Source of the DNA: Rhizobiaceae bacterium
Lineage (GTDB): Bacteria; Pseudomonadota; Alphaproteobacteria; Rhizobiales; Rhizobiaceae
Direction of reading: 5' to 3'
DNA: 64,000 nt
Assembly: GCA_028279875.1 (NCBI GenBank)
Contig: JANQMU010000056.1
Coordinates: forward strand, 17,121-81,120
Numbering within the stretch: position 1 is the stretch's first letter; each line of letters starts with the position of its first letter. Positions 38,716 to 48,178 of this stretch are shown piece after piece. The notes below the pieces were generated by a model. That model did no database searches, was not told the origin of the DNA, and saw nothing but the letters and a program-made list of their open reading frames with translations. The position numbers and the translations under genes are program-made.

Positions 38716-39581
38716 TATACCTTTCCGGTGTTCATGCGATCGCTGACGCGATCGCCGATGAGATTCACCGACAACACGAGCAGGAACAGGGCGAGCCCCG
38801 GAAATGTCGCGATCCACCAGGCGGTGGCGATGTAGTTTCGGCCGACACTCAGCATCGAGCCCCAACTGGCGGTCGGCGGCTGCACGCCGAGGCCGAGAAA
38901 CGACAGCCCCGCTTCGAACAGGATCATCAGACCGAATTCCAGGGTTGCCACCACCATGAGCGGAGCCAGGATATTGGGGAAGATATGCAGGGCGAGAACG
39001 CGGAGATTCGATGCGCCCATCGCCTTGGCAAGCCGCACATAGGGCCGGTTGGCGATCACCAGTGTCTGGCCATAGGCGACCCGCGCATATCGGGGCCAGC
39101 GCGTCAGGGCAAGCACCAGAATGACGTTGATGAAGCCCGGCCCGAGCACAGCCACGGTGATGATGGCAAGGAGAATTGCCGGCACCGACAAGAACACGTC
39201 CACCAGCCGCATCAGGATGATCTCGAGGCCACCACGGACATAGCCGGCCAGCATCCCGAGCGTGACCCCGACCACCCCGGACAGAAGGACCGACAGGACG
39301 GCCACCGACAGGGAAACACGCGCGCCGTAAATCAGCCGGCTGAGAATGTCCCGTCCGAGTTCATCTGACCCCAGAAGGTAATATACGCCCCTCGCCTCGA
39401 CGCCGGGCGGCTTGAGCCGGCCGAGAAGATTCTGCTTGTCGGGATCATAGGGCGCGATCAGCGGCGCCAGGACCGCAAAGATCACGAGCAGCCCGAATAT
39501 GGCGATAACCACAACAAACGGATCAAAGCGCCGAAGCGACTTCGACCGCGCCTGTCGGGAAGGGCCGGAGATGTCGGTCAT
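38715..39581 (-). CDS. peptide ABC transporter permease (DppC type)
   Basis: 288 aa inner-membrane permease. The N-terminal OppC segment has DPDKQNLLGRLKPPG, then LLGSDELGRDILSRLIYGAR, the family hallmark region (quoted in parts). The EAA-type loop has VRLAKAMGASNLRVLALHIFPN. Five to six spans. Pairs with the DppB-type gene (4-nt overlap) and the ATPases at 33495 and 34496. Confidence 0.94.
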   Translation of the reverse strand: MTDISGPSRQARSKSLRRFDPFVVVIAIFGLLVIFAVLAPLIAPYDPDKQNLLGRLKPPGVEARGVYYLLGSDELGRDILSRLIYGARVSLSVAVLSVLLSGVVGVTLGMLAGYVRGGLEIILMRLVDVFLSVPAILLAIITVAVLGPGFINVILVLALTRWPRYARVAYGQTLVIANRPYVRLAKAMGASNLRVLALHIFPNILAPLMVVATLEFGLMILFEAGLSFLGLGVQPPTASWGSMLSVGRNYIATAWWIATFPGLALFLLVLSVNLIGDRVSDRMNTGKV

Positions 39582-40507
39582 CCTTCCCCTTCCCCAAGCC
39601 GGACCCGCGGATCGACAATGCTATAAAGGATGTCCGCCAGGAAATTCGCAGCAACTGTGACAAACGCGCCAAGCAGCACGATGGCCTGAACGACGAGAAA
39701 ATCGCGGGCGGCAACGGACTGGACCGTCAAAAGCCCCAGCCCGGGCCAGGCAAAAACCGTTTCCACGATCACCGCCCCGGCCAGCAATTGGGAAACCTCG
39801 AGCGCCGTGATCGAAATGACCGGAATCATGGAGTTGCGCAGCAGATGCTTGCGCACCAGGCGGGATGCTCCGACGCCGCGGGCCCTGGCCGAGCGCACAT
39901 AGTCCTTGGACATCTCGTCAAGCACGGAGCTGCGTGCGATCCGCGCAAACGTGGCCATCGACAACAGGCCGAGGGCAATCGACGGCATGATCAGATGGGC
40001 AAGGCTTCCGGTCCCGGACGGCGGAAGCCAGCCAAGCCAGACGCCGAAGATCATGATCATCATGATCCCGCTCCAGAAGGTCGGCAGGCTCTGCGCGGCC
40101 AGGACCAGACCCATCAATAGGCCGGAAATGCGATTGCCGCGCGTCAAGGCCAACACCAGTCCGATCGGCAGCCCGATGATGCAGGCGACAAAGAGCGCCC
40201 CCGATGCGAGCTGCAGCGTATAGGGCAGACGCGCCGCCAGAATGGTCCATACCGGAACATTCTGGACGTAGGAAACGCCGAAATCCAGACGGGCGGTGTC
40301 TTTGAGAAATTCCCAGTACTGTATGATGAGGGATCGATCGAGCCCGAGCGACTTGCGCATCATCTCGATGTCCTCCTGCGTCGCGTTTTCCGGCACCAGA
40401 AGGTAGGTCGGGTCTCCGGTGAGACGTTGAACGAAGAAGATCAACGTCATGACACCGAAGACCGCCACTGCCGCCTGGCCTGCGCGACGCAGGAAGAAGT
40501 CCAGCAT
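39578..40507 (-). CDS. peptide ABC transporter permease (DppB type)
   Basis: 309 aa permease with the family start LRRAGQAAVAVFGVMTLIFF, the periplasmic GDPTYLLVPENATQEDIEMM region and the EAA loop DYVRSARARGVGASRLVRKH. ILADILYSIVDPRVR at the C-terminus is also typical. It forms the membrane channel with the DppC-type subunit. It starts 6 nt after the binding-protein stop. Confidence 0.94.
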   Translation of the reverse strand: MLDFFLRRAGQAAVAVFGVMTLIFFVQRLTGDPTYLLVPENATQEDIEMMRKSLGLDRSLIIQYWEFLKDTARLDFGVSYVQNVPVWTILAARLPYTLQLASGALFVACIIGLPIGLVLALTRGNRISGLLMGLVLAAQSLPTFWSGIMMIMIFGVWLGWLPPSGTGSLAHLIMPSIALGLLSMATFARIARSSVLDEMSKDYVRSARARGVGASRLVRKHLLRNSMIPVISITALEVSQLLAGAVIVETVFAWPGLGLLTVQSVAARDFLVVQAIVLLGAFVTVAANFLADILYSIVDPRVRLGEGEG

Positions 40508-40513
40508 GGTGGT

Positions 40514-42022
40514 TTACTCAGCCCAGCCCATGCGGTTCAGGAACATGCTCTCATTGGCCGTCGGCTGGAACTGGAGATTGTCCGAAGCGCCGTACAGGAC
40601 GGCGGCCTGATAGAGCGGAAGCGTATACACATTGTCTTTGACAATCCGATGCACATCCGCATAGGCCGACTGCCGTTTTTCCGGATCAAGGGAACTCCTG
40701 CTGGTTTCCAGGAGTTTGTCGAGATCGGTATCGTTGACGCGAGACCAGCTTGATCCCGAATGCAGCAGCGGATAGGTGATCCCGTCCGCATCCTGGCAGG
40801 CGCAGGACCAGCGACCGAAACTCAGCTCGGAGTTTTCAGCAGGTTCCTGGCGCACCAGGGCCAGATAGGTGGCCATATCGGTCATGCTGATCGAGACGTT
40901 GAAGCCGGCGTCATTGAGCATCTGCTGCAGCGCCTGAACGATCCTCTGGTCAAAGACGGGAGCCGTAGCAAAGGTCGCCGGCGTCGCCGCATAGTCGGCA
41001 TCCGCCTGGGTGATCTTGCGGGCGGCTTCCAGATCATAGGGGATCGGCTCGATGCCCTCGGCCCAGCCGAAATGGGCAGGAGAAGCAAGCTGCCCGACGA
41101 CCCGTTCACCGCCGCCCAGGATTCCCTCGACAATCGCCTCCCGGTCAATCGCCGCCGCCAGAGCCTGTCGCATTTCGAGCTTGTCGAAGGGCGGCTTGTC
41201 CAGATTGATGCCCAGATAACCGACCCTCTCGGTGGGTGAATTTCGGATACCGACACCATCGGCCACCGCAAGCTGGGCTGCCAGATCACTGTCGAGGCTG
41301 ACCACCAGATCGGCTGTTCCGGCCCGCAGGTTGGCGACACGTGTCGCCGCATCCGGCACGGCGCGGAAAACGGCCGTTTCGAACGCGCCTTCGTCACCCC
41401 AGTAATTGTCGTTCTTTTTCAAGGTCACTGAAACGCCGCGATCCCAGCCGTCGAACTGGTATGGTCCGCTGCCGACGGGCGCCAGGTTGAACGCCTCGTT
41501 TCCGACCTTGGTGACGACATGCTCCGGAACGATCGACAGCTTGACGAGCTGCGCCATCAGGGCCGGATATGGTCCGTCCGTGATCATCTTCACGGAATGC
41601 TCGCCTGTCTTCTCGACATCGGCGATCTTGTTGAACTGGCCCAGTTGAGGGGACCCGAAATCCGGATCGGTAATGCGCTTGACCGAGAAGACGATATCAT
41701 CCGCCGTCAGCTTTTCGCCATCATGAAAGACGACATCGTCGCGAATTTCGAACGTTACCTCATTGTCGGAGACCTGCTCCCAGGAGGTTGCGATTTGCGG
41801 GATAATGTCCCCGTCATTGTTGCGCGTCAGCAGATTGTCGAAAACGTTGCGGTAAACGTAGTAGCTGTCGGGATTCCACTGGATATGCGGGTCAAGCGAC
41901 GAGGGTTCATTGACCAGATCGACATTGATCTGATCCTTGCCCCAAGCCGCGCCGGCACTGAGCGCCACCGCCAAGGCGGCGCCCAACAGTTGCAGTTTTC
42001 TGGAAGGCGTAGTCCGTTTCAT
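40514..42022 (-). CDS. peptide-type ABC transporter solute-binding protein (SBP family 5)
   Basis: 502 aa. Sec signal peptide at residues 1-28 (LLGAALAVALSAGAAWG), mature periplasmic protein of the DppA/OppA family, with the typical NEPSSLDPHIQWN start, TSWEQVSDNEVTFEIRDDV, VGSGPYQFDGWDRG and RQALAAAIDREAIVEGILGG segments (each a short part). Family members bind di- and oligopeptides, glutathione, opines or other solutes, so the ligand is not fixed by homology. It is 3 nt downstream of the GntR gene. Confidence 0.93.
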   Translation of the reverse strand: MKRTTPSRKLQLLGAALAVALSAGAAWGKDQINVDLVNEPSSLDPHIQWNPDSYYVYRNVFDNLLTRNNDGDIIPQIATSWEQVSDNEVTFEIRDDVVFHDGEKLTADDIVFSVKRITDPDFGSPQLGQFNKIADVEKTGEHSVKMITDGPYPALMAQLVKLSIVPEHVVTKVGNEAFNLAPVGSGPYQFDGWDRGVSVTLKKNDNYWGDEGAFETAVFRAVPDAATRVANLRAGTADLVVSLDSDLAAQLAVADGVGIRNSPTERVGYLGINLDKPPFDKLEMRQALAAAIDREAIVEGILGGGERVVGQLASPAHFGWAEGIEPIPYDLEAARKITQADADYAATPATFATAPVFDQRIVQALQQMLNDAGFNVSISMTDMATYLALVRQEPAENSELSFGRWSCACQDADGITYPLLHSGSSWSRVNDTDLDKLLETSRSSLDPEKRQSAYADVHRIVKDNVYTLPLYQAAVLYGASDNLQFQPTANESMFLNRMGWAE

Positions 42023-42025
42023 GTT

Positions 42026-42847
42026 TCACTCCACATTCTCATCACCGAGGATTGCCCGGCGGTTTTCGCCGGGAATTTCTGCGCTGATCGCAGTCGACCG
42101 GGTATCGCTCCTCGGTTTTTCATATTGCTCGACTCTGGAAGTGGTCGATTGTCCGGTCAAAGGGCCGTCGTTCTTGAGAAGCTGCGCCACAGCGAAGCGC
42201 TCAAACTCGTCGACGAGATGAAGACGTGCCGCTTTGACGCCCTCGGCATCGCGCGCACGATAGGCCGAGATCAAGGCGGTTGCGTCGGTTCGATGAAACC
42301 GCTCGGGTGAATTCTGCTCCAGAAAGCAGACGATCCGGTCACTATGGGCCCACAGGGTGCGCAGGAAACCCTGGATGAGCGGATTGGTCCCGGCCAGGAA
42401 CAGATTGTCCATTTCAGCGAGATATTGACGCCGCGCCGACAGCGCATCGGCCTCGTCCCTGAGGGACATCGCCTCGATCATTCCATCCAGCTCGCAGAGC
42501 CTTGCCTCTTCCGCGTCGGCCAATCGAACCTCGGCCATCGCCGGCTCTGCCAATCGGCGCGCTTCGAGCACGTGACCGATGAGCGCTCCGGTCATCGGCA
42601 GCACCTGCCAGCCCAACCGGGCAATCGGCGCCACCCAGCCCTCGGAGGCCAGTTTGGCAAGCGTGGCGCGGGTCGCGGCCCGCCCCAGGCCAAATCTCTC
42701 CGACAGGCCGGCCTCAGCGACGGTTTCGCCGGGTTGCAGCTCGCACCAGATCACCGCGCTCCGCAGCCGTTCTTCGGCAAACTGGTTCTTTTGCCCGGGT
42801 TCGAGTTTTGCGGGCTTTCGGGTGAATGGGGATTCGGGATCGTACAC
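42026..42847 (-). CDS. GntR-family transcriptional regulator (FCD type)
   Basis: 273 aa. The winged helix-turn-helix at about 22-85 includes LRSAVIWCELQPGETV and LSERFGLGRAATRATLAKLA, and the FCD all-helical ligand domain follows. The last ~45 residues are an unusual polar tail (STTSRVEQYEKPRSD) not seen in most FCD regulators. It heads the peptide-uptake operon and is divergent from the dehydrogenase-like gene at 42939, so it probably controls both from the AT-rich gap between them. Confidence 0.9.
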   Translation of the reverse strand: MYDPESPFTRKPAKLEPGQKNQFAEERLRSAVIWCELQPGETVAEAGLSERFGLGRAATRATLAKLASEGWVAPIARLGWQVLPMTGALIGHVLEARRLAEPAMAEVRLADAEEARLCELDGMIEAMSLRDEADALSARRQYLAEMDNLFLAGTNPLIQGFLRTLWAHSDRIVCFLEQNSPERFHRTDATALISAYRARDAEGVKAARLHLVDEFERFAVAQLLKNDGPLTGQSTTSRVEQYEKPRSDTRSTAISAEIPGENRRAILGDENVE

Positions 42848-42869
42848 CAGCGCCTCCTGATCATTTAAG

Positions 42870-42921
42870 AGATGTTACTATTTACATTTAAACATTTCAA
42901 TATAGATTTTATAAGATGTTA
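42870..42921. promoter_or_regulatory. AGATGTTA direct repeats, possible GntR operator region
   Basis: AGATGTTA occurs at 42870-42877 and 42914-42921 in an AT-rich 91-bp divergent region, with AACAT-type inverted partners between them. This is the only gap from which both the GntR operon and the gene at 42939 can be expressed. Operator function is inferred from position and repetition. Confidence 0.4.
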
Positions 42922-42938
42922 AAATGGACTATTGAGCT

Positions 42939-43916
42939 ATGCAGAAACGGAGAACGGTCGCCATCCTCGGCGCATGCCGGCTCATGGGGCAGCACCTTTT
43001 GCGCCGGCTGGATCGGCATCCTTATCTGAAGGTGACGGCCCTCCACGATCACGCGGGCGACGGGCTCGGGCGATATGGAGACCGCGTGGACCGCCAGCTT
43101 CCGCAGCAGTACCTGAAAGCCTATGAATCCCTCCACGTCCATCCGGAAACCGTGACGGCCGGAACCGATCTCACGCTCTCGGTTTTGCCCGATGAAGGCT
43201 CTGCGGAGATCGAACGCATCCATGCGCAATCCGGCTCGATCGTGATCACCCACGCCGAAGAGCATCGGCTGGCTTCCCGCGTCCCGCTGGTCGCACCCGG
43301 GAAGAACCACGACGTGCTGGCATCGGATGCCGGCGTCTTTGCCACGCCAAACTGTACGACCATGATGCTTGCCTTGCCGTTGCACGCGCTGCATGAAGCG
43401 TTCGGCATCGAAGCGGCCGTCGTCACCACAATGCAATCGGTCACGGGAAGCGATCTCCCCGGGCTGCACTGGTCGCAGATTTTCGATACGGCGATCTGCA
43501 ATCTCGCCGGCGAGGTTCGCGCACTGGAAGGCGAACTACAGCGCCTGTTTGCCGGTCATTTTCCCGTCTCGGCCATGTGCGCAAGAGTGCCGGTCTCAGT
43601 CGGTCACGCCATCACTGTCTCTTTGAAACTATCCAGCGCCCCGAACCCGGCAAAGGTCTCCGACTGTCTTGCCGCTTTCGCGCCTTGCCCGCAACAGGCC
43701 TCAACGCCGACATCGATCGCCGTGCTCGCCGGTCAAAACCGCCCCAGCCAGACAAAGGATGTCCATACGAATGACGGCATGGCCTTGTCGATTGGCGGAA
43801 TAGGCCCCTGCCCGGTCAATACGGTCCGGTTCTATATCGTCGGCAACAATCTTGAAGCGGCCACCACCGGCGCGCTGGTTCAGTGCGCCGAAATCTGGGC
43901 GCAATCCGAATCCTGA
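42939..43916 (+). CDS. aspartate-semialdehyde-dehydrogenase-like oxidoreductase (archaeal type)
   Basis: 325 aa. The N-terminal nucleotide fold has ILGACRLMGQHLLRRL, a variant of the usual GATG.VG. The catalytic Cys is C139 in TPNCTTMM, followed by VVTTMQSVTGSDLPG, and the Arg/His substrate motif is ARVPVSVGHA. This arrangement is closest to the archaeal and fungal-type Asp-semialdehyde dehydrogenase and malonyl-CoA reductase group. It is not next to lysine or threonine genes. Divergence from a catabolic GntR operon suggests that it handles an acyl-phosphate or acyl-CoA/semialdehyde conversion there. Confidence 0.78.
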   Translation: MQKRRTVAILGACRLMGQHLLRRLDRHPYLKVTALHDHAGDGLGRYGDRVDRQLPQQYLKAYESLHVHPETVTAGTDLTLSVLPDEGSAEIERIHAQSGSIVITHAEEHRLASRVPLVAPGKNHDVLASDAGVFATPNCTTMMLALPLHALHEAFGIEAAVVTTMQSVTGSDLPGLHWSQIFDTAICNLAGEVRALEGELQRLFAGHFPVSAMCARVPVSVGHAITVSLKLSSAPNPAKVSDCLAAFAPCPQQASTPTSIAVLAGQNRPSQTKDVHTNDGMALSIGGIGPCPVNTVRFYIVGNNLEAATTGALVQCAEIWAQSES

Positions 43917-43956
43917 ACGACACGCTCCATTGCGGAAAACCAGCGTTTTCTTCCCG

Positions 43957-45159
43957 TCAGACCCGCTCCAGGGCAATCGCGATGCCCTGCCCGACGCCGA
44001 TGCACATGGTCGCAAGGGCCAGCTTCGCCTTGCGGTCCGCCAGTTCGAGTGCTGCCGAGCCGGTGATCCTGGCACCCGACATGCCGAGCGGATGACCGAG
44101 TGCGATGGCGCCGCCATTCGGATTGACGAATTCGGCGTCTTCGGCGATGCCGAGGTCTCGCAGCACCGCGATGCCCTGGCTGGCAAAGGCCTCGTTGAGT
44201 TCAATGACATCGAAATCAGCCGGCGACAGGCCGAGCCGCGCGGTGAGCTTCTTCGTTGCCGGCGCCGGCCCGAAACCCATGATGCGCGGCGCGACACCGG
44301 CGGTTGCTCCGCCCAGAATGCGGGCAATCGGCTGGAGCCCGTGCCGCTTCATAGCCGCTTCGGAGGCCACAATCAGCGCCGCCGCGCCGTCATTGACGCC
44401 GGACGCATTGCCAGCGGTCACGGAACCCCCTTTGCGAAACGGCGTTGCCAGCGCCGAAAGCTTTTCAAGCGATGTTTCGCGCGGATGCTCGTCCCGCTCG
44501 ACAAGAACGGGATCGCCGCGCCGCTGCGGCACCGACACCGGCGTGATCTCGCGAGCCAGCCGGCCATTGGACTGGGCCACCGCCGCCTTCTGCTGCGAGC
44601 GCAGCGCGAAGGCATCCTGATCGGCACGTGACACGGCGAAATCTTCCGCTACGTTTTCCGCGGTCTCGGGCATGGAATCGACGCCATATTGCGCCTTCAT
44701 CAGCGGATTGACGAATCGCCAGCCGATGGTCGTGTCGTGGATTTCCGCCTTGCGGGAAAACGCCGTCTCTGCCTTCGGCATCACGAAGGGCGCCCGCGAC
44801 ATCGATTCGACGCCGCCCGCGACAATCATCTCCGCCTCGCCCGCCTTGACGGCACGCGCGGCTGCAATCGTCGCATCCATGCCCGAGCCGCACAGCCGGT
44901 TGATGGTCGCGCCCGGTACGCTTTCGGGATAGCCGGCGAGCAGCAGCGCCATGCGCGCAACATTGCGATTGTCTTCCCCGGCCTGGTTGGCGCAGCCCAG
45001 GATCACGTCGTCGATGGCATCAAGGTCGAGCCCAGGATTGCGATCACGCAGCGCCGCCAGCGGCACGGCCGCAAGATCGTCTGTCCGGACCGCCGACAGA
45101 CTGCCGCCGAACCGGCCGATCGGCGTGCGGATAGTGTCGCAGAGAAAAGCGTCCGGCAT
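43957..45159 (-). CDS. pcaF: beta-ketoadipyl-CoA thiolase
   Basis: 400 aa type II thiolase. The nucleophilic Cys is in INRLCGSGMDA, the His in GHPLGMSGAR and the second Cys in MCIGVGQG. In the pca operon it cleaves 3-oxoadipyl-CoA to succinyl-CoA and acetyl-CoA; by sequence alone it could also be an acetoacetyl-CoA thiolase. It is the last gene of the run, 14 nt after pcaJ. Confidence 0.93.
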   Translation of the reverse strand: MPDAFLCDTIRTPIGRFGGSLSAVRTDDLAAVPLAALRDRNPGLDLDAIDDVILGCANQAGEDNRNVARMALLLAGYPESVPGATINRLCGSGMDATIAAARAVKAGEAEMIVAGGVESMSRAPFVMPKAETAFSRKAEIHDTTIGWRFVNPLMKAQYGVDSMPETAENVAEDFAVSRADQDAFALRSQQKAAVAQSNGRLAREITPVSVPQRRGDPVLVERDEHPRETSLEKLSALATPFRKGGSVTAGNASGVNDGAAALIVASEAAMKRHGLQPIARILGGATAGVAPRIMGFGPAPATKKLTARLGLSPADFDVIELNEAFASQGIAVLRDLGIAEDAEFVNPNGGAIALGHPLGMSGARITGSAALELADRKAKLALATMCIGVGQGIAIALERV

Positions 45160-45173
45160 TGTCGTTTGTCCTG

Positions 45174-45959
45174 TTATGCGTGGGAATGTCTTTCATGGGC
45201 GGCTTTTGTACGAGCCTTCAGGTCGCGCAGCGTCGACAGCTCCAGGGCGCTCGGCGGCGGCGTCTCCTCGACGGTGTTGGCGAATTTGACGGTCCAGCCA
45301 CAGCTTTCCTGGATGTCGTCGCGGCTGACGCCCGGATGTATCGACACCACCGTCAACTCCCGGGTCTCGACATCGGGCCGCCAGACCGCCAGATCGGTGA
45401 TCAGCATGGTTGGCCCACGCGTTTCGATGCCCAGCCGGCTGCGATGATCACCGCCGTCCCCATATCCGAAGGACGTATAGAAGTCGATCTTGTCGACCAT
45501 GCCGCGGCGCGACTGTTTCATCGTGATATAGACCTCGGCCGACGACGTGGCGATTTCCGGCGCGCCGCCGCCGCCCGGAAGCCGGGTCTTCGGGGTCGCA
45601 TAGTCGCCGATCACCGTGGTGTTGATATTGCCGAACCGGTCGAGCTGCGCGGCGCCCAGAAAGCCGATGGAAATCCGGCCGCCCTGCAGCCAGTAGCGGA
45701 ACATTTCAGGCACCGAAACCGTGGTCAGCGCGGTATCGCACAGTTCACCATCGCCGATCGACAGGGGCAGGACGCTCGGCGCGGTGCCGATGGTTCCGCT
45801 TTCGTAGATCAGGGTGATATCCGGCGCATGGGTGAGGCGCGCCACATTGCAGGCGGCCGACGGCGCGCCGATGCCGACGAAACACACATCGTCATTCTTC
45901 AGTGCGCGCGAGGCGGCAATCGTCATCATTTCGTCCGGCGTATGGGTCATTTCGGTCAT
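45174..45959 (-). CDS. pcaJ: 3-oxoadipate CoA-transferase subunit B (GctB/CatJ-like)
   Basis: 261 aa family I CoA-transferase beta chain. The likely catalytic Glu is in IYESGTIG, the pattern of the glutaconate CoA-transferase (GctAB/CatIJ) type, where the classical PcaJ has ENG. It moves CoA from succinyl-CoA to 3-oxoadipate with PcaI. The start overlaps the pcaI stop by 4 nt. Role inferred from operon position. Confidence 0.88.
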   Translation of the reverse strand: MTEMTHTPDEMMTIAASRALKNDDVCFVGIGAPSAACNVARLTHAPDITLIYESGTIGTAPSVLPLSIGDGELCDTALTTVSVPEMFRYWLQGGRISIGFLGAAQLDRFGNINTTVIGDYATPKTRLPGGGGAPEIATSSAEVYITMKQSRRGMVDKIDFYTSFGYGDGGDHRSRLGIETRGPTMLITDLAVWRPDVETRELTVVSIHPGVSRDDIQESCGWTVKFANTVEETPPPSALELSTLRDLKARTKAAHERHSHA

Positions 45960-46810
45960 GCCGTCACCCTCAGATCCTTGACCCGTTCGGAAAAAACCGC
46001 CGGTGTTTCATCAAGCACATTGCGCCGCATCCAGTCCAAGAACACCTGCCGGTCGGCGGCAATCCGGTCCCATTCGAGATAAGAGGCATTGTCCCGCGCA
46101 TAATAGCCCTGCGTATAGGAGGGGTGGGCCCCGCCCGGAACCTCGCAGACCGCCGTCACCGTCCAGTGCGGCAGCACGGTCAGGTTGGGATGATTGTCCA
46201 GATCGTCGACGATCTCCTCGACCGTCACCACCGCGCGCCGGGCGGCAAGAACCGCCTCCTTCTGGACCCCGATGATCCCCTCGATCAGGACGTTGCCCTT
46301 GCGGTCGGCCCTGGAGGCATGGATAAACGTCACATCCGGGCGAAGGGCGGGAACCGCCGCCAGTTCCTCGCCGGTAAACGGACAGCTTACCGATTTGATA
46401 TTCGGGTTCACCCGGGCGAGTTCTGCGCCGCGATAGCCTCGGAAAATCGCGCAGGGCAGTCCGGCCGCGCCGGCTTCATAGGCATTGGCCATTGCCGCAT
46501 GGCTGTGCTCTTCCAGTTCCAGCCGGTGCGGCCAGCCATGCTCCACCGCATCGCGGATGCGCCGCAGCAGGCCGACACCCGGATTGCCGACATAGGAGAA
46601 GATCAGTTTCCTGGCGAGACCCATGCCGATCATCTGATCATAGACCACATCCGGCGTCATCCGCACCAGCGTCAGGTCCCGCCGTTCCTGGCGGATCGCC
46701 TCATGCGCCGCGGCATGCGGAATCAGATGCGTGAAACCCTCGAAGGCGACCATGTCCCCGTCCTTCAGATTGTCGGCCACCGCCGCCTGAAGGGACTGAA
46801 ATTTCGTCAT
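45956..46810 (-). CDS. pcaI: 3-oxoadipate CoA-transferase subunit A (GctA/CatI-like)
   Basis: 284 aa alpha chain, longer than classical PcaI (about 230 aa) and like the CatI/GctA type. It has DGDMVAFEGFTHLIP at the N-terminus and GYRGAELARVNPNIKS and HASRADRKGNVL further on. It forms a heteromer with the beta chain at 45174. It lies 12 nt after pcaG. Confidence 0.88.
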   Translation of the reverse strand: MTKFQSLQAAVADNLKDGDMVAFEGFTHLIPHAAAHEAIRQERRDLTLVRMTPDVVYDQMIGMGLARKLIFSYVGNPGVGLLRRIRDAVEHGWPHRLELEEHSHAAMANAYEAGAAGLPCAIFRGYRGAELARVNPNIKSVSCPFTGEELAAVPALRPDVTFIHASRADRKGNVLIEGIIGVQKEAVLAARRAVVTVEEIVDDLDNHPNLTVLPHWTVTAVCEVPGGAHPSYTQGYYARDNASYLEWDRIAADRQVFLDWMRRNVLDETPAVFSERVKDLRVTA

Positions 46811-46822
46811 CGTGAAAACGCC

Positions 46823-47437
46823 TCACAGATCGAAGAATATGGTCTCGTCATCACCCTGCAGGTGAATGTCGAACCGATAGCCATCGGGCGTCTTCGCCGC
46901 CATCAGGGTCGGTATCCGCACCCGGTGTTCGATACGCTGGAGAACCGGATCCTCGCCGTTTGCCGCTTCCTCGTCGGCGAAATACAGGCGTGTATTGAGG
47001 CCGAGATTGATCCCGCGGGCGACAATCCAGAAGGTGATATGCGGCGCCTGCAGCCGACCATCGACAAACGGCACCCGTCCGGGCTTCACCGTTTCGAACC
47101 GGTATTCGCCCGTTTTCTGGTCCGCCGGCTGGCGGCCCCAGCCGGTGAAATTCGGATCGGCGGTGCCGCGCATTTCCGAAGGGCTGTTGTAAAGCCCGTC
47201 GGCATCGGCCTGCCAGATTTCAACCAGCGCGTCCTTGAGCGGAGTGTTGGTTCCATCGAACACCTGCCCCGTCAGCACGATGCGCTCGCCCCGGGTCCTG
47301 TCATTGACCATCGACACGCCCAGATCCTCGCCATAGACACCGTCGATGCCGCAGAAATTGGGCGTGCAGCCAATATGCACATAGGGTCCTGCCGTCTGTG
47401 ACGGGCTTTCCTTCAACTGGCCAAGATCCTGCACCAC
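46823..47437 (-). CDS. pcaG: protocatechuate 3,4-dioxygenase alpha subunit
   Basis: 204 aa intradiol dioxygenase alpha chain with QTAGPYVHIGCTPN at the N-terminus, a substrate-loop-like WQADADGLYNSP and PHITFWIVARGINLGLNTR. The alpha chain supports the active-site beta chain; the Tyr/His iron ligands are not all present here, as expected. The GTG start immediately follows the TAG stop of pcaH. With PcaH it opens the protocatechuate ring to 3-carboxymuconate. Confidence 0.95.
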   Translation of the reverse strand: MVQDLGQLKESPSQTAGPYVHIGCTPNFCGIDGVYGEDLGVSMVNDRTRGERIVLTGQVFDGTNTPLKDALVEIWQADADGLYNSPSEMRGTADPNFTGWGRQPADQKTGEYRFETVKPGRVPFVDGRLQAPHITFWIVARGINLGLNTRLYFADEEAANGEDPVLQRIEHRVRIPTLMAAKTPDGYRFDIHLQGDDETIFFDL

Positions 47438-48178
47438 CTAATTGCCCTCCAGCCGGTTTTCAAACAGGGTCGATCGGCGTCCGCGCAGCACGATGTCGAA
47501 TTTGTAGGCCATGGCGTCCATCGGGATCGTATTGGCCTTGTCCAGCGCCGCCGTGAGCTGATCGATCGCCGCCGGGTCGTTGATCGTGTTGACGATCGGA
47601 CACAGGGGAATCAGCGGGTCCCCTTGGAAATACATCTGGGTGATCAGGCGCTGGGCAAATCCGGCGCCGAACAGCGAGAAGTGAATATGGGCGGGCCGCC
47701 AGTCATTGGGGCCGTTCGGCCAGGGATAGGGTCCCGGTCGCACCGTCCGCAGGCTGTAATATCCGTCGTCATCGGTGATCGCCCGGCCGCAGCCGCCGAA
47801 ATTCGGATCGAGCGGCGCCAGATAGCCGTCATTCCTGTGCCGGTAGCGGCCGGCGGCATTGGCCTGCCAGAATTCCAGCAGCACGCCCGGCACGGCCCTT
47901 CCGCGTTCGTCGCGGATGGTGCCGTGAACGATAATGCGCTCGCCGATGGGGCTTTCATCCGGCCCGGCAAAGTTGCGCAGCAGGTCATTGTCCAGTTCGC
48001 CCAGCATATCGTGGCCGAAAACCGGGCCGGTGATCTCGCTGATGGTGTTGGGCAACGCCAGCAGCGCCTTTTGCGGCGACCGCAGAACGCTTGTCTTGTA
48101 ATCCGGCGTCAGAGCGGGCGGATGCCGCGTGCGGTCACGCGGATAAAACGCGCCGGTCTCCGGATTGGCATTACGCAT
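47438..48178 (-). CDS. pcaH: protocatechuate 3,4-dioxygenase beta subunit
   Basis: 246 aa from the ATG giving [16 protein letters not shown]; a longer upstream frame reads antisense-like sequence. Iron ligands are visible in [15 protein letters not shown] (Tyr) and [12 protein letters not shown] (His, His). The [13 protein letters not shown] region is typical. It contains the Fe(III) site. The start overlaps the pcaC stop by 8 nt. Confidence 0.95.
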   Translation of the reverse strand: MRNANPETGAFYPRDRTRHPPALTPDYKTSVLRSPQKALLALPNTISEITGPVFGHDMLGELDNDLLRNFAGPDESPIGERIIVHGTIRDERGRAVPGVLLEFWQANAAGRYRHRNDGYLAPLDPNFGGCGRAITDDDGYYSLRTVRPGPYPWPNGPNDWRPAHIHFSLFGAGFAQRLITQMYFQGDPLIPLCPIVNTINDPAAIDQLTAALDKANTIPMDAMAYKFDIVLRGRRSTLFENRLEGN

